A DNA stretch of 30,410 bases, taken from NCBI GenBank assembly GCA_002437495.1, contig DJQA01000011.1, positions 865-31,274 of the forward strand, written 5' to 3'. This DNA comes from Prevotellaceae bacterium UBA6398 (lineage in GTDB: Bacteria > Bacteroidota > Bacteroidia > Bacteroidales > Bacteroidaceae). The notes under the pieces were generated by a model that was given only the letters and a program-made list of their open reading frames with translations, did not search any database and was not told the origin of the DNA. Made by a program: the position numbers and the translations under genes. This document shows positions 8,668 to 17,356 of this stretch, piece by piece (positions within the stretch are counted from its first letter, which is position 1; the number at the start of each line of letters is the position of its first letter).

Positions 8668-9557
8668 AATTCAAAGCACAGCCCTATCGCGAGTAGCATA
8701 CCGAAGATTAGCATGTTGCGCGATGTTAGACCGAGCACACGGTTCAGCTCGCGCCCATGGTTTATTCTAACCATTGTTTTCCATGTGGCAACATGGGGGA
8801 AAAGGTAAAGCAAGGGTAATATTGCGGCGGCGTATTTGCCGTAGAAAGCGAGCGACAGCGTGAGCAAACAGGCTGCAACGCCCAGGAACAGATATAGCCT
8901 TTGTCCGAATTTTTCGCCAAGCAAAACTATTAAAGTGCGCTTGCCGCTTTGTTTGTCTGTGTCGCGGTCGCGGTAGTTGTTGAGTACAAGCAGCGTGTCT
9001 ATTGCAACCCCGCAGGCTGTGGCACATATAATTATGGGCGCGTTGATTGCGGAGGTTTGCAGATAGTATGTGGCTGTTATCGGCACGAGTCCGAAGAACG
9101 CCAAAACGAGTATGTCGCCCAAACCGATGTATGAGAAAAAAGTGGTATATAGAAAGGCGAATACCACGCACGCCCCGCCGAGAAACACGAGCCACAGCCC
9201 GGCTTCCCTGACCAGCAGGCAACCGAAGATGCACGCCAGCGACACGGTGAATACTATGCCCAGGCGCATTGCCGTGGGCGAAATCCAGCCTTGCGCCGTT
9301 GCGCGCTTGGGACCGAGGCGGTCTTCCTTGTCCGAGCCGTGCATGAAGTCGTATATGTCGTTTATTAGGTTTGAGGCAATCTGCATCAGTGTTGCAAACG
9401 CAATGCATATAATTGCGGGAAACCATTTGAAGCCCCCGTCGGCATATGCCGCAGCACACGCAACTATCACAGGTATAACCGCCGCGCTCAATGTCTTTGG
9501 GCGTGTGGCGAGCAGCCATGCTTTCGGCGAGTTTTTCCTTACGTTATTTTCGTTCAT
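8664..9557 (-). CDS. 1,4-dihydroxy-2-naphthoate polyprenyltransferase (MenA)
   Basis: UbiA-family integral membrane enzyme that attaches the polyprenyl tail to 1,4-dihydroxy-2-naphthoate in menaquinone synthesis, the quinone of anaerobic respiration. The 297-aa product shows the N-terminal signature AWLLATRPKTLSAAVIPV. It has the first Asp-rich motif NDxxDx5D (N66, D67, D70, D76) and the second Asp-rich motif NNYRDRDTDKQSGKRTL (about 193-209). Eight to nine hydrophobic helices fill the rest. It starts 14 nt after the mutS2 stop, so it is probably the second gene of that operon. Other men genes are not in the window. Confidence 0.95.
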   Translation of the reverse strand: MNENNVRKNSPKAWLLATRPKTLSAAVIPVIVACAAAYADGGFKWFPAIICIAFATLMQIASNLINDIYDFMHGSDKEDRLGPKRATAQGWISPTAMRLGIVFTVSLACIFGCLLVREAGLWLVFLGGACVVFAFLYTTFFSYIGLGDILVLAFFGLVPITATYYLQTSAINAPIIICATACGVAIDTLLVLNNYRDRDTDKQSGKRTLIVLLGEKFGQRLYLFLGVAACLLTLSLAFYGKYAAAILPLLYLFPHVATWKTMVRINHGRELNRVLGLTSRNMLIFGMLLAIGLCFEF

Positions 9558-9571
9558 ATCGCGTATGGGCT

Positions 9572-12085
9572 TTATTGAAAGTCAACAACCGTAATTCCAC
9601 TTCCGCCAAACTGCACGTGCTCATCGTGGAACGACACGTTTCCCGGCACTGTGCGCAGGTATTGGCGTATAACCTCGCGCAAAGCCCCTGTGCCTGTGCC
9701 GTGGAGTATTCTTATTCGTGGCACTCCGAGCAGCTGGGCATCGTCAACAAACGACATCACGGTGCGCAGAGCCTCATCGCCACGCATTCCGCGCACGTCT
9801 ATGTCGGGCTTGAAATTGTTCTTTCGCTCGTCAACCGCCATGCGGGTTGAGCGGCTTAGATAGGCGGCATCCTGAAGAACTTTCTTTTCTGGCGCGGAAT
9901 CGATTACTAGGCGTTTTGCGTCAACAACCACCTGCATGGTGCCAAACACCACAATGGCCTTCTTTCCCGAAATATCTTTTAGCAGCCCTACGGAACTTTG
10001 CCCCTTAATCCTGACGTAGTCTCCGGGCTTGGGCGTGCCGGAGGGCTTTTCTGGCGCGGAATTTTGTGGCAGAGCTTCGCTCTTTTTGTCGTCAATGTGG
10101 CGGCGGCGCTCTTCGCGGCGTTGCTTGCGGCGTTGTATCTGCTCCATCTTGCGCTGTATGTCGTCTTCTTTAGAGTTTACGTCCACATCGGCAACTTCTT
10201 TCTTGAAGTCCTCGAGTTCACGGCGCACTTCGCGCGTTTTTTCGCGCTCGGCCTGCATTTCGCGTATGGAGCGTATTGTGTTCTCTATTTTTGCGTTCGA
10301 TGCGTCAAGCAGCTGTTTTGCGTCCTCCTTGGCTTTGGCAATTACCTCCTTGCGGCTGGTTTGCAGCTCCTGCATCTCGCGCTCATAGCGGCTTATTATT
10401 TCCTCAAGGCGCTTTTCCTGTTGGTGAACCTTTTGGCGTTTCGTCTCCCAGTAGCGTTTGTCGCGCACAATGTCGAGCAGGTATTTGTCGCTGTCTATGT
10501 ATTCTTTGCCCACAATCTGCGACGCGTCATCTATAACGTCCTGCGGAATGCCAATCTTCTTTGCAATCTCCACGGCAAACGAGCTTCCCGGCTGGCCTAT
10601 TTGCAACTGAAACAAAGCCTGCATTTTTTCGCGGTCGTAAAGCATTGCGCCGTTCACCACGCCCGAGTGTCCGTCGGCGTAACGCTTAAGGTTTTGGTAG
10701 TGGGTGGTTATTATGCCGTATGTGCCGCTTGCTATGAAGCGTTTGAGTATTGCCTCGGCAAGCGCGCCGCCTATCTGCGGCTCTGTGCCACCCCCGAACT
10801 CGTCTATAAGCAGAAGGCTGCGAGGCGAAGCATACTTCATCATTGTCTTCATGTTCAAAAGATGAGAGGAGTATGTGCTGAGCTCGTTTGTTATGCTTTG
10901 CTCGTCGCCGATGTCAATGAAAATGCTGTCGAATACGCCGGTCTTGGAATTTTCGCGCACGGGAATGGAAAGCCCGCATTGAAGCATATATTGCAGAAGC
11001 CCCACCGTTTTGAGGCATACCGACTTGCCGCCGGCGTTGGGGCCGGAGATTATGAGAATTCTGCGGCTTGAGGAAATTTCGATGTCAAGCGGCACAACTT
11101 TCCCCCCTCGTCTTTTTAGCGAGGCCGAGAGTATGGGGTGAACGGCTTGCACCCAATCTATCACCGGGTTGTCGCTAACCTGCGGCTCAACGGCTTGCAT
11201 GCTTTCGCCCACAAGAGCCTTGGCGCGCACAAAGTCAATCTCGCCCATGAAATGATAGCTCGGAATAATGTTGCCTATCTGCGGGCGAATACGGTCGGTT
11301 ATGCCCTTTAAAATTCTTATTATCTCGCGTTGCTCCGCACTCTGCAATTCGCGAATTCGGTTGTTCGACTCAACCACCTCGGTAGGTTCTATGAACACGG
11401 TCTTTCCCGTTGCCGACTCATCGTGTATAATGCCACGGAATTTGCGCTTCAACGCCGGGGCTACGGGTATCACAAGCCTGCCGTCGCGTATGGTTGGGGC
11501 TACATCCTTGTCGATAAGCCCCTCTTTCTGAGCCGAGGAAATGATGGCGCGTAAAGAGTGCGAAATGCCCCTCTTCGCGCTTTCTATCTCCGAACGTATG
11601 CGGGCGAGTTCCGGCGAGGCGTTGTCCTTTATTCTTCCGTATTTGTTGAGTATGGCAGCGGCACACTCCACAATTTCGGGGAAAACCGCCACTCCGTCAA
11701 CCAGTCGCAGGAGTGCGGGGTAGGGTGCGCTATCCTCCTCATCGTTTGCGCCGCGTTTCAGGAAACTTACAATGTCTGAAATAGTGGAAAGCGAGCGCAT
11801 GAGGTCGAAAAGTTCAAGCTCTTCGAGATGCGTGCCCTCAAGGCGTATGCGCATCAGGGCCTGGCGTATGTCTATGAAGTTTTCCACCGGAAAGTCGTCC
11901 TCCTCGTTGAGGATTTGGCGCATTTCCTTCACCTGCTCAAGGCGTTCGCGTATTTCGTCGCCCTCGTGAAGCACCTCCATCTTGTTGATGCACTCCACGC
12001 CGAGCTCGGAAAGGCACCGCCCCTTGAGCATGGTGCGAATTTCGTTGAAACCAATCTTTTCTTCGAAATTGTCGGGATATATCAT
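9572..12085 (-). CDS. MutS2 family ATPase with C-terminal Smr domain
   Basis: DNA- or ribosome-associated ATPase. Family members suppress recombination (Helicobacter) or split collided ribosomes (Bacillus MutS2/RqcU). The 837-aa product has MutS core and lever regions, then Walker A GPNAGGKS (348-355) and the Walker B region RSLLLIDEFGGGTEP. A long charged coiled coil follows (about 515-660, rich in E/K/R). The C-terminal Smr domain begins DVRGMRGDEA (D763) and contains the catalytic-type LHGTGTGALREVI. No mismatch-recognition N-terminal domain is present, as expected for MutS2. Length is slightly above the usual ~790. It is preceded by a consensus promoter and followed by menA. Confidence 0.96.
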   Translation of the reverse strand: MIYPDNFEEKIGFNEIRTMLKGRCLSELGVECINKMEVLHEGDEIRERLEQVKEMRQILNEEDDFPVENFIDIRQALMRIRLEGTHLEELELFDLMRSLSTISDIVSFLKRGANDEEDSAPYPALLRLVDGVAVFPEIVECAAAILNKYGRIKDNASPELARIRSEIESAKRGISHSLRAIISSAQKEGLIDKDVAPTIRDGRLVIPVAPALKRKFRGIIHDESATGKTVFIEPTEVVESNNRIRELQSAEQREIIRILKGITDRIRPQIGNIIPSYHFMGEIDFVRAKALVGESMQAVEPQVSDNPVIDWVQAVHPILSASLKRRGGKVVPLDIEISSSRRILIISGPNAGGKSVCLKTVGLLQYMLQCGLSIPVRENSKTGVFDSIFIDIGDEQSITNELSTYSSHLLNMKTMMKYASPRSLLLIDEFGGGTEPQIGGALAEAILKRFIASGTYGIITTHYQNLKRYADGHSGVVNGAMLYDREKMQALFQLQIGQPGSSFAVEIAKKIGIPQDVIDDASQIVGKEYIDSDKYLLDIVRDKRYWETKRQKVHQQEKRLEEIISRYEREMQELQTSRKEVIAKAKEDAKQLLDASNAKIENTIRSIREMQAEREKTREVRRELEDFKKEVADVDVNSKEDDIQRKMEQIQRRKQRREERRRHIDDKKSEALPQNSAPEKPSGTPKPGDYVRIKGQSSVGLLKDISGKKAIVVFGTMQVVVDAKRLVIDSAPEKKVLQDAAYLSRSTRMAVDERKNNFKPDIDVRGMRGDEALRTVMSFVDDAQLLGVPRIRILHGTGTGALREVIRQYLRTVPGNVSFHDEHVQFGGSGITVVDFQ

Positions 12086-12129
12086 TATGTTCTAACTTAT
12101 TATCTAAACATTAGCACCTTAACCGATTG

Positions 12130-12160
12130 CAAAATTACTAAAAATGCAAAAGCCCTCAAA
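12130..12160 (-). promoter_or_regulatory. Promoter of mutS2-menA
   Basis: On the minus strand the -7 box is TAATTTTG (12137-12130) and the -33 element is TTTG (12160-12157), with a 19-nt spacer. Transcription would start near 12123, about 37 nt before the mutS2 ATG. Confidence 0.75.
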
Positions 12161-12175
12161 AAACCTCAGTCATAA

Positions 12176-12207
12176 TTTGTCAGTATGCAGGGCTTTCATT
12201 AATTTTG
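12176..12207 (+). promoter_or_regulatory. Promoter of the tRNA-Ser gene
   Basis: -33 TTTG at 12176-12179 and -7 TAATTTTG at 12200-12207, spacer 20 nt, matching the Bacteroidota consensus. Its -33 element is only 15 bp from the -33 element of the divergent mutS2 promoter. Confidence 0.8.
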
Positions 12208-12245
12208 CACCGTCAAAATCACGGCGTTGCCGCATTCTGCTACAA

Positions 12246-12330
12246 GGAGAGATGGTAGAGTGGTCGATTACACCGGTCTTGAAAACCGGCATACGGCGAC
12301 GTATCGGGGGTTCGAATCCCTCTCTCTCCG
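12246..12330 (+). tRNA. tRNA-Ser (anticodon TGA)
   Basis: 85-nt type II tRNA. The acceptor stem GGAGAGA pairs with TCTCTCC. The anticodon stem CCGGT/ACCGG has loop CTTGAAA, so the anticodon is TGA. A long variable arm lies around 12289-12305. The T arm is GGGGG-TTCGAAT-CCCTC and the discriminator base is G, as expected for serine. CCA is not encoded. It has its own promoter and a downstream terminator. Confidence 0.97.
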
Positions 12331-12337
12331 CAGCAGA

Positions 12338-12376
12338 GTCCTGTAAGTCGAAAGACTTGCAGGATTTTCTCTTTTT
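12338..12376 (+). terminator. Terminator after tRNA-Ser
   Basis: Stem GTCCTGTAAGTC / GACTTGCAGGAT with GAAA tetraloop (12 bp including G-T pairs), followed by TTTCTCTTTTT. Confidence 0.85.
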
Positions 12377-12449
12377 AGGCCGACTTTTAACTGGGCATGA
12401 TTGCCGGGAAAATAAAGCGAATGTGTAACAAATATAAGGAAAAATAACG

Positions 12450-12938
12450 ATGCAGGACTTTGCTGCAATTGATTTTGAAACAGCCAACAACGAGCGGTCA
12501 TCGGTCTGCTCTGTGGGCGTGGTCATAGTGCGTGACGGTGAGATAGTGGACAAGTTCTATTCGCTCATAAAGCCCGAACCAGAGTATTATAACTACTGGT
12601 GCAGTCGGGTGCACGGCTTGTGCGCCGATGATACGGAAGATGCACATGTTTTCCCTGAGGTGTGGAAACAAATAGAACCGAAGATAGCCGGACTGCCTCT
12701 CGTGGCTCACAACAAGGCGTTCGATGAGAGTTGCTTGAAAGCCGTCTTTCGCGTCTATCAGATGGACTACCCCGACTATCCCTTCTACTGTACTTGCGTG
12801 GCCTCGCGCCGAGTCTGGTCCAAAGGCAGCCACACCCTCGATGTCATTGCCGCCCGCTGCGGCTATGATTTGTCAAACCACCACCACGCCCTGTCCGACG
12901 CAGAAGCCTGCGCCGCCATAGCGCTGGAGATATTATAA
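12450..12938 (+). CDS. DEDDh-family 3'-5' exonuclease (DnaQ/epsilon-like)
   Basis: Stand-alone exonuclease domain of the RNase T/DnaQ superfamily, 162 aa. Exo I is AAIDFETA with D8 and E10. Exo II is LVAHNKAFDESCL with D92. Exo III is HHALSDAEA with H145 and D150, so the metal-binding DEDDh set is complete. The segment WCSRVHGL matches the family H-G-I/L motif. There is no polymerase or other fused domain. It lies 14 nt upstream of a DUF262 gene and may share its transcript. Its base composition is GC-rich like the chromosome around it and unlike the DUF262 genes, so it may be a resident gene beside which they inserted. The substrate (DNA or RNA) is unknown. Confidence 0.9.
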   Translation: MQDFAAIDFETANNERSSVCSVGVVIVRDGEIVDKFYSLIKPEPEYYNYWCSRVHGLCADDTEDAHVFPEVWKQIEPKIAGLPLVAHNKAFDESCLKAVFRVYQMDYPDYPFYCTCVASRRVWSKGSHTLDVIAARCGYDLSNHHHALSDAEACAAIALEIL

Positions 12939-12952
12939 AACTGAATAAGGAT

Positions 12953-14824
12953 ATGCCAGGAACGAAATGCAATCAGAAAGAACTTCCGTTGGTTCCGTTC
13001 TCTGAACTCAGAGAGAAGACTTATGTTATTCCCTATCAGCAGAGAGGATATAAGTGGACTTCGTCAAATGTGGAAGAACTCTTGTGTGATTTAAGAGAGT
13101 TTATTGAGGATGCTAATCCCAAGAAACGCATCTATTGTCTCCAACCATTAGCTATTGTACCTATGGGAGACAATAGATATGCCATACTGGACGGACAACA
13201 GAGGCTTACCACATTATACCTTTTGCATAAATACTTATATGGAGAGTCGCCATATGAGTTTGATTACGAAAGAGACATTGGTGATGACAAGACCATGACA
13301 AGGGCATCGTTCATGACAAAAATTGAAAAGGTTAGCGATGAACTTGCATCTACTAAAATAGATTTCTTCTATATTCATAAAGCCTATAAACATATTGATA
13401 AGGTTTTTAGGGATTGGGCAAAAGATTCAGGCATGGGTGTTGATGAAGATGTTGACAAGATAGAGCATTACAGGAGTATGTTCAAGAAATTACTTGAATG
13501 TGGAAAGGAAGGAAAGTCTCTTCAAGTGATATGGTATGAAGTTGTTGGTGATGATGAAAAGCGACATGAACTTTTTAGCAACCTCAATAGCGGAAAAATA
13601 CATCTTACTAATACAGAGCTAATAAAGGCTTTGTTTCTCAACCGAGCCTCAGGCTTACCAGCTAAAGAACGAGAAGAAGCTGCTGCAATATTCGAACAAA
13701 TTGAGCAGCAGATGCAGGACGACCATTTCTGGTATATGTTTAACGCATCTGAACTTCGCAATGGTCAAACTCGGATGGACTTTTTGTTCAACCTCGTAGC
13801 TAATTGCGAACAAAGCGATTATGAGATAGATTCAAGATGGTCCTTCCGTAATTATTTCTCAAAACTAGAGAAAGGGTCGTTATCGGATAAGTGGAAGCAG
13901 GTAAGACATACCTTCCTCCGCTTAAGGGATATGTATGATGACATATATTGCTATCACTACATAGGTTTCCTTACCTATAACTCCAATGACACATTGAACA
14001 GTACCAGCAATCTCCTTAAACTTAGCCGGAAATCCACTCACTCCGAGTTTGTTGACAATTTAAGAGAAAAGATTAAGTCCATTTTAAGCAAGCGACATAA
14101 AAAAATCGAGGACTATACATACGATCAGTCGAAGAAAAAAGATTTGCGATTGTTGTTTGTAATGCACAACGTGGAAACGATTCTTCAGAAATATGCTTCC
14201 TTGCATGACAATGATGAGTTACAATTGCAGACCCGTTTTGAACGTTTCCCATTCGAACTCCTTCATAAGCAGAATTGGGATATTGAACACATTGCATCAA
14301 ATACAGATGCAGATTTCAAAAATCCAGAAGACAGGGATTCGTGGTTGGAAAGCATCAAGGCTGATTTGGGTGATAAATACCCGTCCGACTTGGTAAGTGA
14401 TCTTGAGACACGCTACAACAAGACTAAAAAGAAAGAAGATTTCAATGACTTATATAAGACCATCATGCGTAAATGTGATGATGACATTGTAGATGCTATA
14501 AAGGATGACGGAAAAGATGGAAAAGACAAGATGCAGGTAGGTAACATAACTTTGTTGGACAGCCATACTAACAGAAGTTATCACAATGCCTTGTTTCCAA
14601 GAAAACGCAGATACATCATAGCAGCAAATGGTCTAACAGACATCAATAATGAATTTGAAAAAAATATTGCAAAACTTTATATCCCCCCTTGTACATTAGC
14701 CGTATTCACAAAGGCGTATAACAAGGGTGCGGACTTGACCTTGAATGCTTGGACTCAAACCGATTCCGATGCATATGTCGCAGATATGAAACAGAAATTG
14801 AGTTTTTACTACACCGACGATTAA
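12953..14824 (+). CDS. DUF262-DUF1524 protein, GmrSD-like nuclease
   Basis: Probable NTP-dependent restriction enzyme of the GmrSD/SspE/BrxU superfamily, cutting modified or invading DNA. The 623-aa product has an N-terminal DUF262 domain with PYQQRGYKW (about 27-35) and the nucleotide-site motif DGQQR (80-84). The later DUF262 signature LFSNLNSGKIHLTNTELIKA lies near 209-228. The C-terminal DUF1524 His-Me nuclease has DIEHIA (D443, E445, H446) and GNITLLDSHTNRSYHN (G530, N531, N540, N545). Thus GmrS-like and GmrD-like parts are fused in one chain. The gene is distinctly AT-rich. It ends 5 nt before the second DUF262 gene. Anti-phage function is inferred from the family, not shown. Confidence 0.9.
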   Translation: MPGTKCNQKELPLVPFSELREKTYVIPYQQRGYKWTSSNVEELLCDLREFIEDANPKKRIYCLQPLAIVPMGDNRYAILDGQQRLTTLYLLHKYLYGESPYEFDYERDIGDDKTMTRASFMTKIEKVSDELASTKIDFFYIHKAYKHIDKVFRDWAKDSGMGVDEDVDKIEHYRSMFKKLLECGKEGKSLQVIWYEVVGDDEKRHELFSNLNSGKIHLTNTELIKALFLNRASGLPAKEREEAAAIFEQIEQQMQDDHFWYMFNASELRNGQTRMDFLFNLVANCEQSDYEIDSRWSFRNYFSKLEKGSLSDKWKQVRHTFLRLRDMYDDIYCYHYIGFLTYNSNDTLNSTSNLLKLSRKSTHSEFVDNLREKIKSILSKRHKKIEDYTYDQSKKKDLRLLFVMHNVETILQKYASLHDNDELQLQTRFERFPFELLHKQNWDIEHIASNTDADFKNPEDRDSWLESIKADLGDKYPSDLVSDLETRYNKTKKKEDFNDLYKTIMRKCDDDIVDAIKDDGKDGKDKMQVGNITLLDSHTNRSYHNALFPRKRRYIIAANGLTDINNEFEKNIAKLYIPPCTLAVFTKAYNKGADLTLNAWTQTDSDAYVADMKQKLSFYYTDD

Positions 14825-14829
14825 GCGCA

Positions 14830-17316
14830 ATGAATTTTATCGAATCATTCAATAATAAGACCATTCTCATTCCGCTGCTACAACGCGACTATGTCCAAGG
14901 CAGTAAGGAATCTGCAGTTATCAGTCCTTTTCTTGACGCTTTGTTAGAGAAGGAGTGCGACCTGAACTATATCTATGGTTACGAAGAAGACGGATGTTTT
15001 GTTCCCATAGATGGACAGCAACGATTGACAACCCTTTATTTGCTTCATCTCTATCTTTATGCGTCCAAGAAGCAGGCTAAAGAATATAAGGTGCATATGA
15101 AATTCGCGTCCAGAGAATATGCCAATGATTTCTGTGAGCGTATTGTAGAACATCTGGAGGAATTATTGTCCAAATCATCTTCCTATAAGTCATTGGATGA
15201 AGCAATCAAAGACCAAAACTGGTTTATCATGTCCTGGAGCAAGAATGCTACAGTATGCAATATGCTTGGCACATTGAAACTCGTTCACCACAAGGTGAAG
15301 AACAATGTTGATACTATTTGGAAAAGACTCGTTAAGAGTGACACTCCAAGTATAACCTTTGCTTTCATGCAAATGGATGAGAGTAGTGGCCTTGATGACG
15401 ACATCTATATAAAAATGAATGGGCGAGGTCGTAAGCTGTCTGCCTTTGAAAATCTGAAATCATGGATGGATAAAAAGATCTCTACTCGTCCGTACGCAGA
15501 AGAATGGAGAATAGAGATGGATAATGCTTGGACAGATATGTTCTGGCAGAATCGCAACTTGGATCAAGAGCATCCTGAGGAAATAGATGGCGAACAGCTG
15601 TTCTTTTTCTACAATTTGCTTGTTCTGTTTCATATAAAGACAGGTGAACTACTGAACACAATTGCAAAATTGAGAGGGGATAAGCCATATCTGTTTGAGG
15701 AAATGCAAGATTTCTTTGGCATTGAAACAAAAGCTGATGACCAAGCTATAGCCGATAAGATTGTGGATAGATTACGGAAGGCCGGCAATATTCCTTTATT
15801 GTGGATTGACAGGTTATGTCTTATGCCGGATGCCTTCTTTGATTTTGCAATCAATAGTGTTCGAACAATATCTCGACTTTCAAAGACATTCAATTCGTTA
15901 GACTTATATCTTGGAGAAAAGAATGTCAGCAATACTACCAAGACTTATCGCATAAGTATGTGTGAGTGTTCCGTTGGTAGGACCTTGCCTCTTTTATATG
16001 CACTACTGTCTTACAAACAAGGAGGGACAACGCTATATGACTGGATGCGAGTGATGAGAAATCTCATTCTGAACACTTCAATCAGCAGAGAAGACCTGCC
16101 GTCTTTGATGCTAACGATCGATGACTTTGTAATTCAGTGCAGCAATGAGAATATCTATTCACTGCTCAGAAGCTCCGACTCTAAGGATATTCTGAAAGGC
16201 TTTAATTCACGTCAGATTAAAGAAGAATGTTTGAAGGCAAAGTATTTGGAATATTGTGTGCCAATGGTCAAGTTGGAAAATGGGCGCTTCTTTAGTGGCC
16301 ACATTGGAATGCTTTTCGATATGTTAAGTCTGAAACCGACAGGTAGCCAATGTCATTTGGACAAGGACAGCGTAGAGGCATATACCGGCGTCTTGCTTGC
16401 TGTATTTGACGGTCAAGATGGTGGATGTACTCAGAAACTTGACGACAATGAACATTTGTTGCGTAGGGCGCTAATGACATTTAGACCATATTATTTCGGC
16501 ATGGAGAAGAGTTGTTCTTGGTGTTTCTGTAATGGACTTGACGAGTGGCGGGAATACGTAAATACTGAAGAAGACTGCCGTAACACGCTTTATAGTCTTT
16601 TGAAAGAAGTGTTGGTTCCTGCCCATAAGAAAAGAATAGATTTAAGGCAGAAACTTTATGATTATGTGGAAACAATCTCATGTGAATATGAGCAGCTTCT
16701 CTTGGAGACTGATGACAATTCATTCCGTTATCATTTCATTCACCATCCAGGCGTTTGGGATTATATGAGAACCAAACGATGCATATGGACTGATAACAAT
16801 TATGACATAAAACTCAAGACGAGTAATGGAAACAATAGCGATCGTATGGAGTTGAGAACGTATGCACTTTTTCTTGACTATCGCTATAATGATGATTTCA
16901 AATGCGACCGAACTGATTGGAAGGTTGGTATATGGCCCAAGGGCAGATCGTGTACGTACTTTGAACGTGAGTTTGTTTTTGAACAGAAGAAATATAAAGT
17001 CGCTATTGATGTCTATTTCTATGATAAACAAGCGGAGCGCAAATGCGAAGACAGCTACGCATTTGACTTATTCATCCGATCCAAGCATCCAGACGCATTA
17101 TCCAAAGAAGAAGAGTTGGCTTTTGCAGAAGAAGACTACCAAGCTAATATCGGATTGTTCAACAAACTGGTTCCTTCGATTATGAATTCTCTTGAACGCA
17201 AAGCAGATGGACGGCTTCGTAGCGTATCTATATACTCAAGAAATGGCATCAAGGATATTTTGAAACGGATGATGCAGGGCATAAATCATTCAATTGAAAA
17301 CAATGATAAAGAATGA
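14830..17316 (+). CDS. Large DUF262 protein without recognisable DUF1524 nuclease domain
   Basis: Probable partner of the preceding GmrSD-like protein. The 828-aa product opens NKTILIPLLQRDYVQGS, with the DUF262 N-motif (Q18, R19). DGQQR is at 61-65 inside the segment DGQQRLTTLYLLHLYLY, nearly identical to the same stretch of its neighbour. The DUF262 closing motif YIKMNGRGRKLSAFENLKSW lies near 191-210. Residues beyond about 300 match no family I can name. I find no IEH...GN...N nuclease signature there; the C-terminal third is Tyr/Trp-rich (VWDYMRTKRCIWTD, ELRTYALFLDYRY). The ATG at 14830 starts 5 nt after the upstream stop; a longer frame from 14749 would overlap the previous gene and adds nothing conserved. 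Sensor, regulator or a second effector are all possible. Confidence 0.85.
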   Translation: MNFIESFNNKTILIPLLQRDYVQGSKESAVISPFLDALLEKECDLNYIYGYEEDGCFVPIDGQQRLTTLYLLHLYLYASKKQAKEYKVHMKFASREYANDFCERIVEHLEELLSKSSSYKSLDEAIKDQNWFIMSWSKNATVCNMLGTLKLVHHKVKNNVDTIWKRLVKSDTPSITFAFMQMDESSGLDDDIYIKMNGRGRKLSAFENLKSWMDKKISTRPYAEEWRIEMDNAWTDMFWQNRNLDQEHPEEIDGEQLFFFYNLLVLFHIKTGELLNTIAKLRGDKPYLFEEMQDFFGIETKADDQAIADKIVDRLRKAGNIPLLWIDRLCLMPDAFFDFAINSVRTISRLSKTFNSLDLYLGEKNVSNTTKTYRISMCECSVGRTLPLLYALLSYKQGGTTLYDWMRVMRNLILNTSISREDLPSLMLTIDDFVIQCSNENIYSLLRSSDSKDILKGFNSRQIKEECLKAKYLEYCVPMVKLENGRFFSGHIGMLFDMLSLKPTGSQCHLDKDSVEAYTGVLLAVFDGQDGGCTQKLDDNEHLLRRALMTFRPYYFGMEKSCSWCFCNGLDEWREYVNTEEDCRNTLYSLLKEVLVPAHKKRIDLRQKLYDYVETISCEYEQLLLETDDNSFRYHFIHHPGVWDYMRTKRCIWTDNNYDIKLKTSNGNNSDRMELRTYALFLDYRYNDDFKCDRTDWKVGIWPKGRSCTYFEREFVFEQKKYKVAIDVYFYDKQAERKCEDSYAFDLFIRSKHPDALSKEEELAFAEEDYQANIGLFNKLVPSIMNSLERKADGRLRSVSIYSRNGIKDILKRMMQGINHSIENNDKE

Positions 17317-17356
17317 TGAAATAGCCATAATCACATTCAAGACGTTTATCCTTTTG

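Noticed and set aside
9998..11071. A 357-codon plus-strand frame opposite mutS2
   Set aside because: Antisense shadow of a well-conserved gene; hydrophobic composition follows from reading the reverse of charged coiled-coil codons.
12246..17356. Phage or integrative element inserted in tRNA-Ser
   Set aside because: No integrase, no duplicated tRNA 3' end at the right border, and the tRNA keeps its own terminator; acquisition by recombination is still possible.
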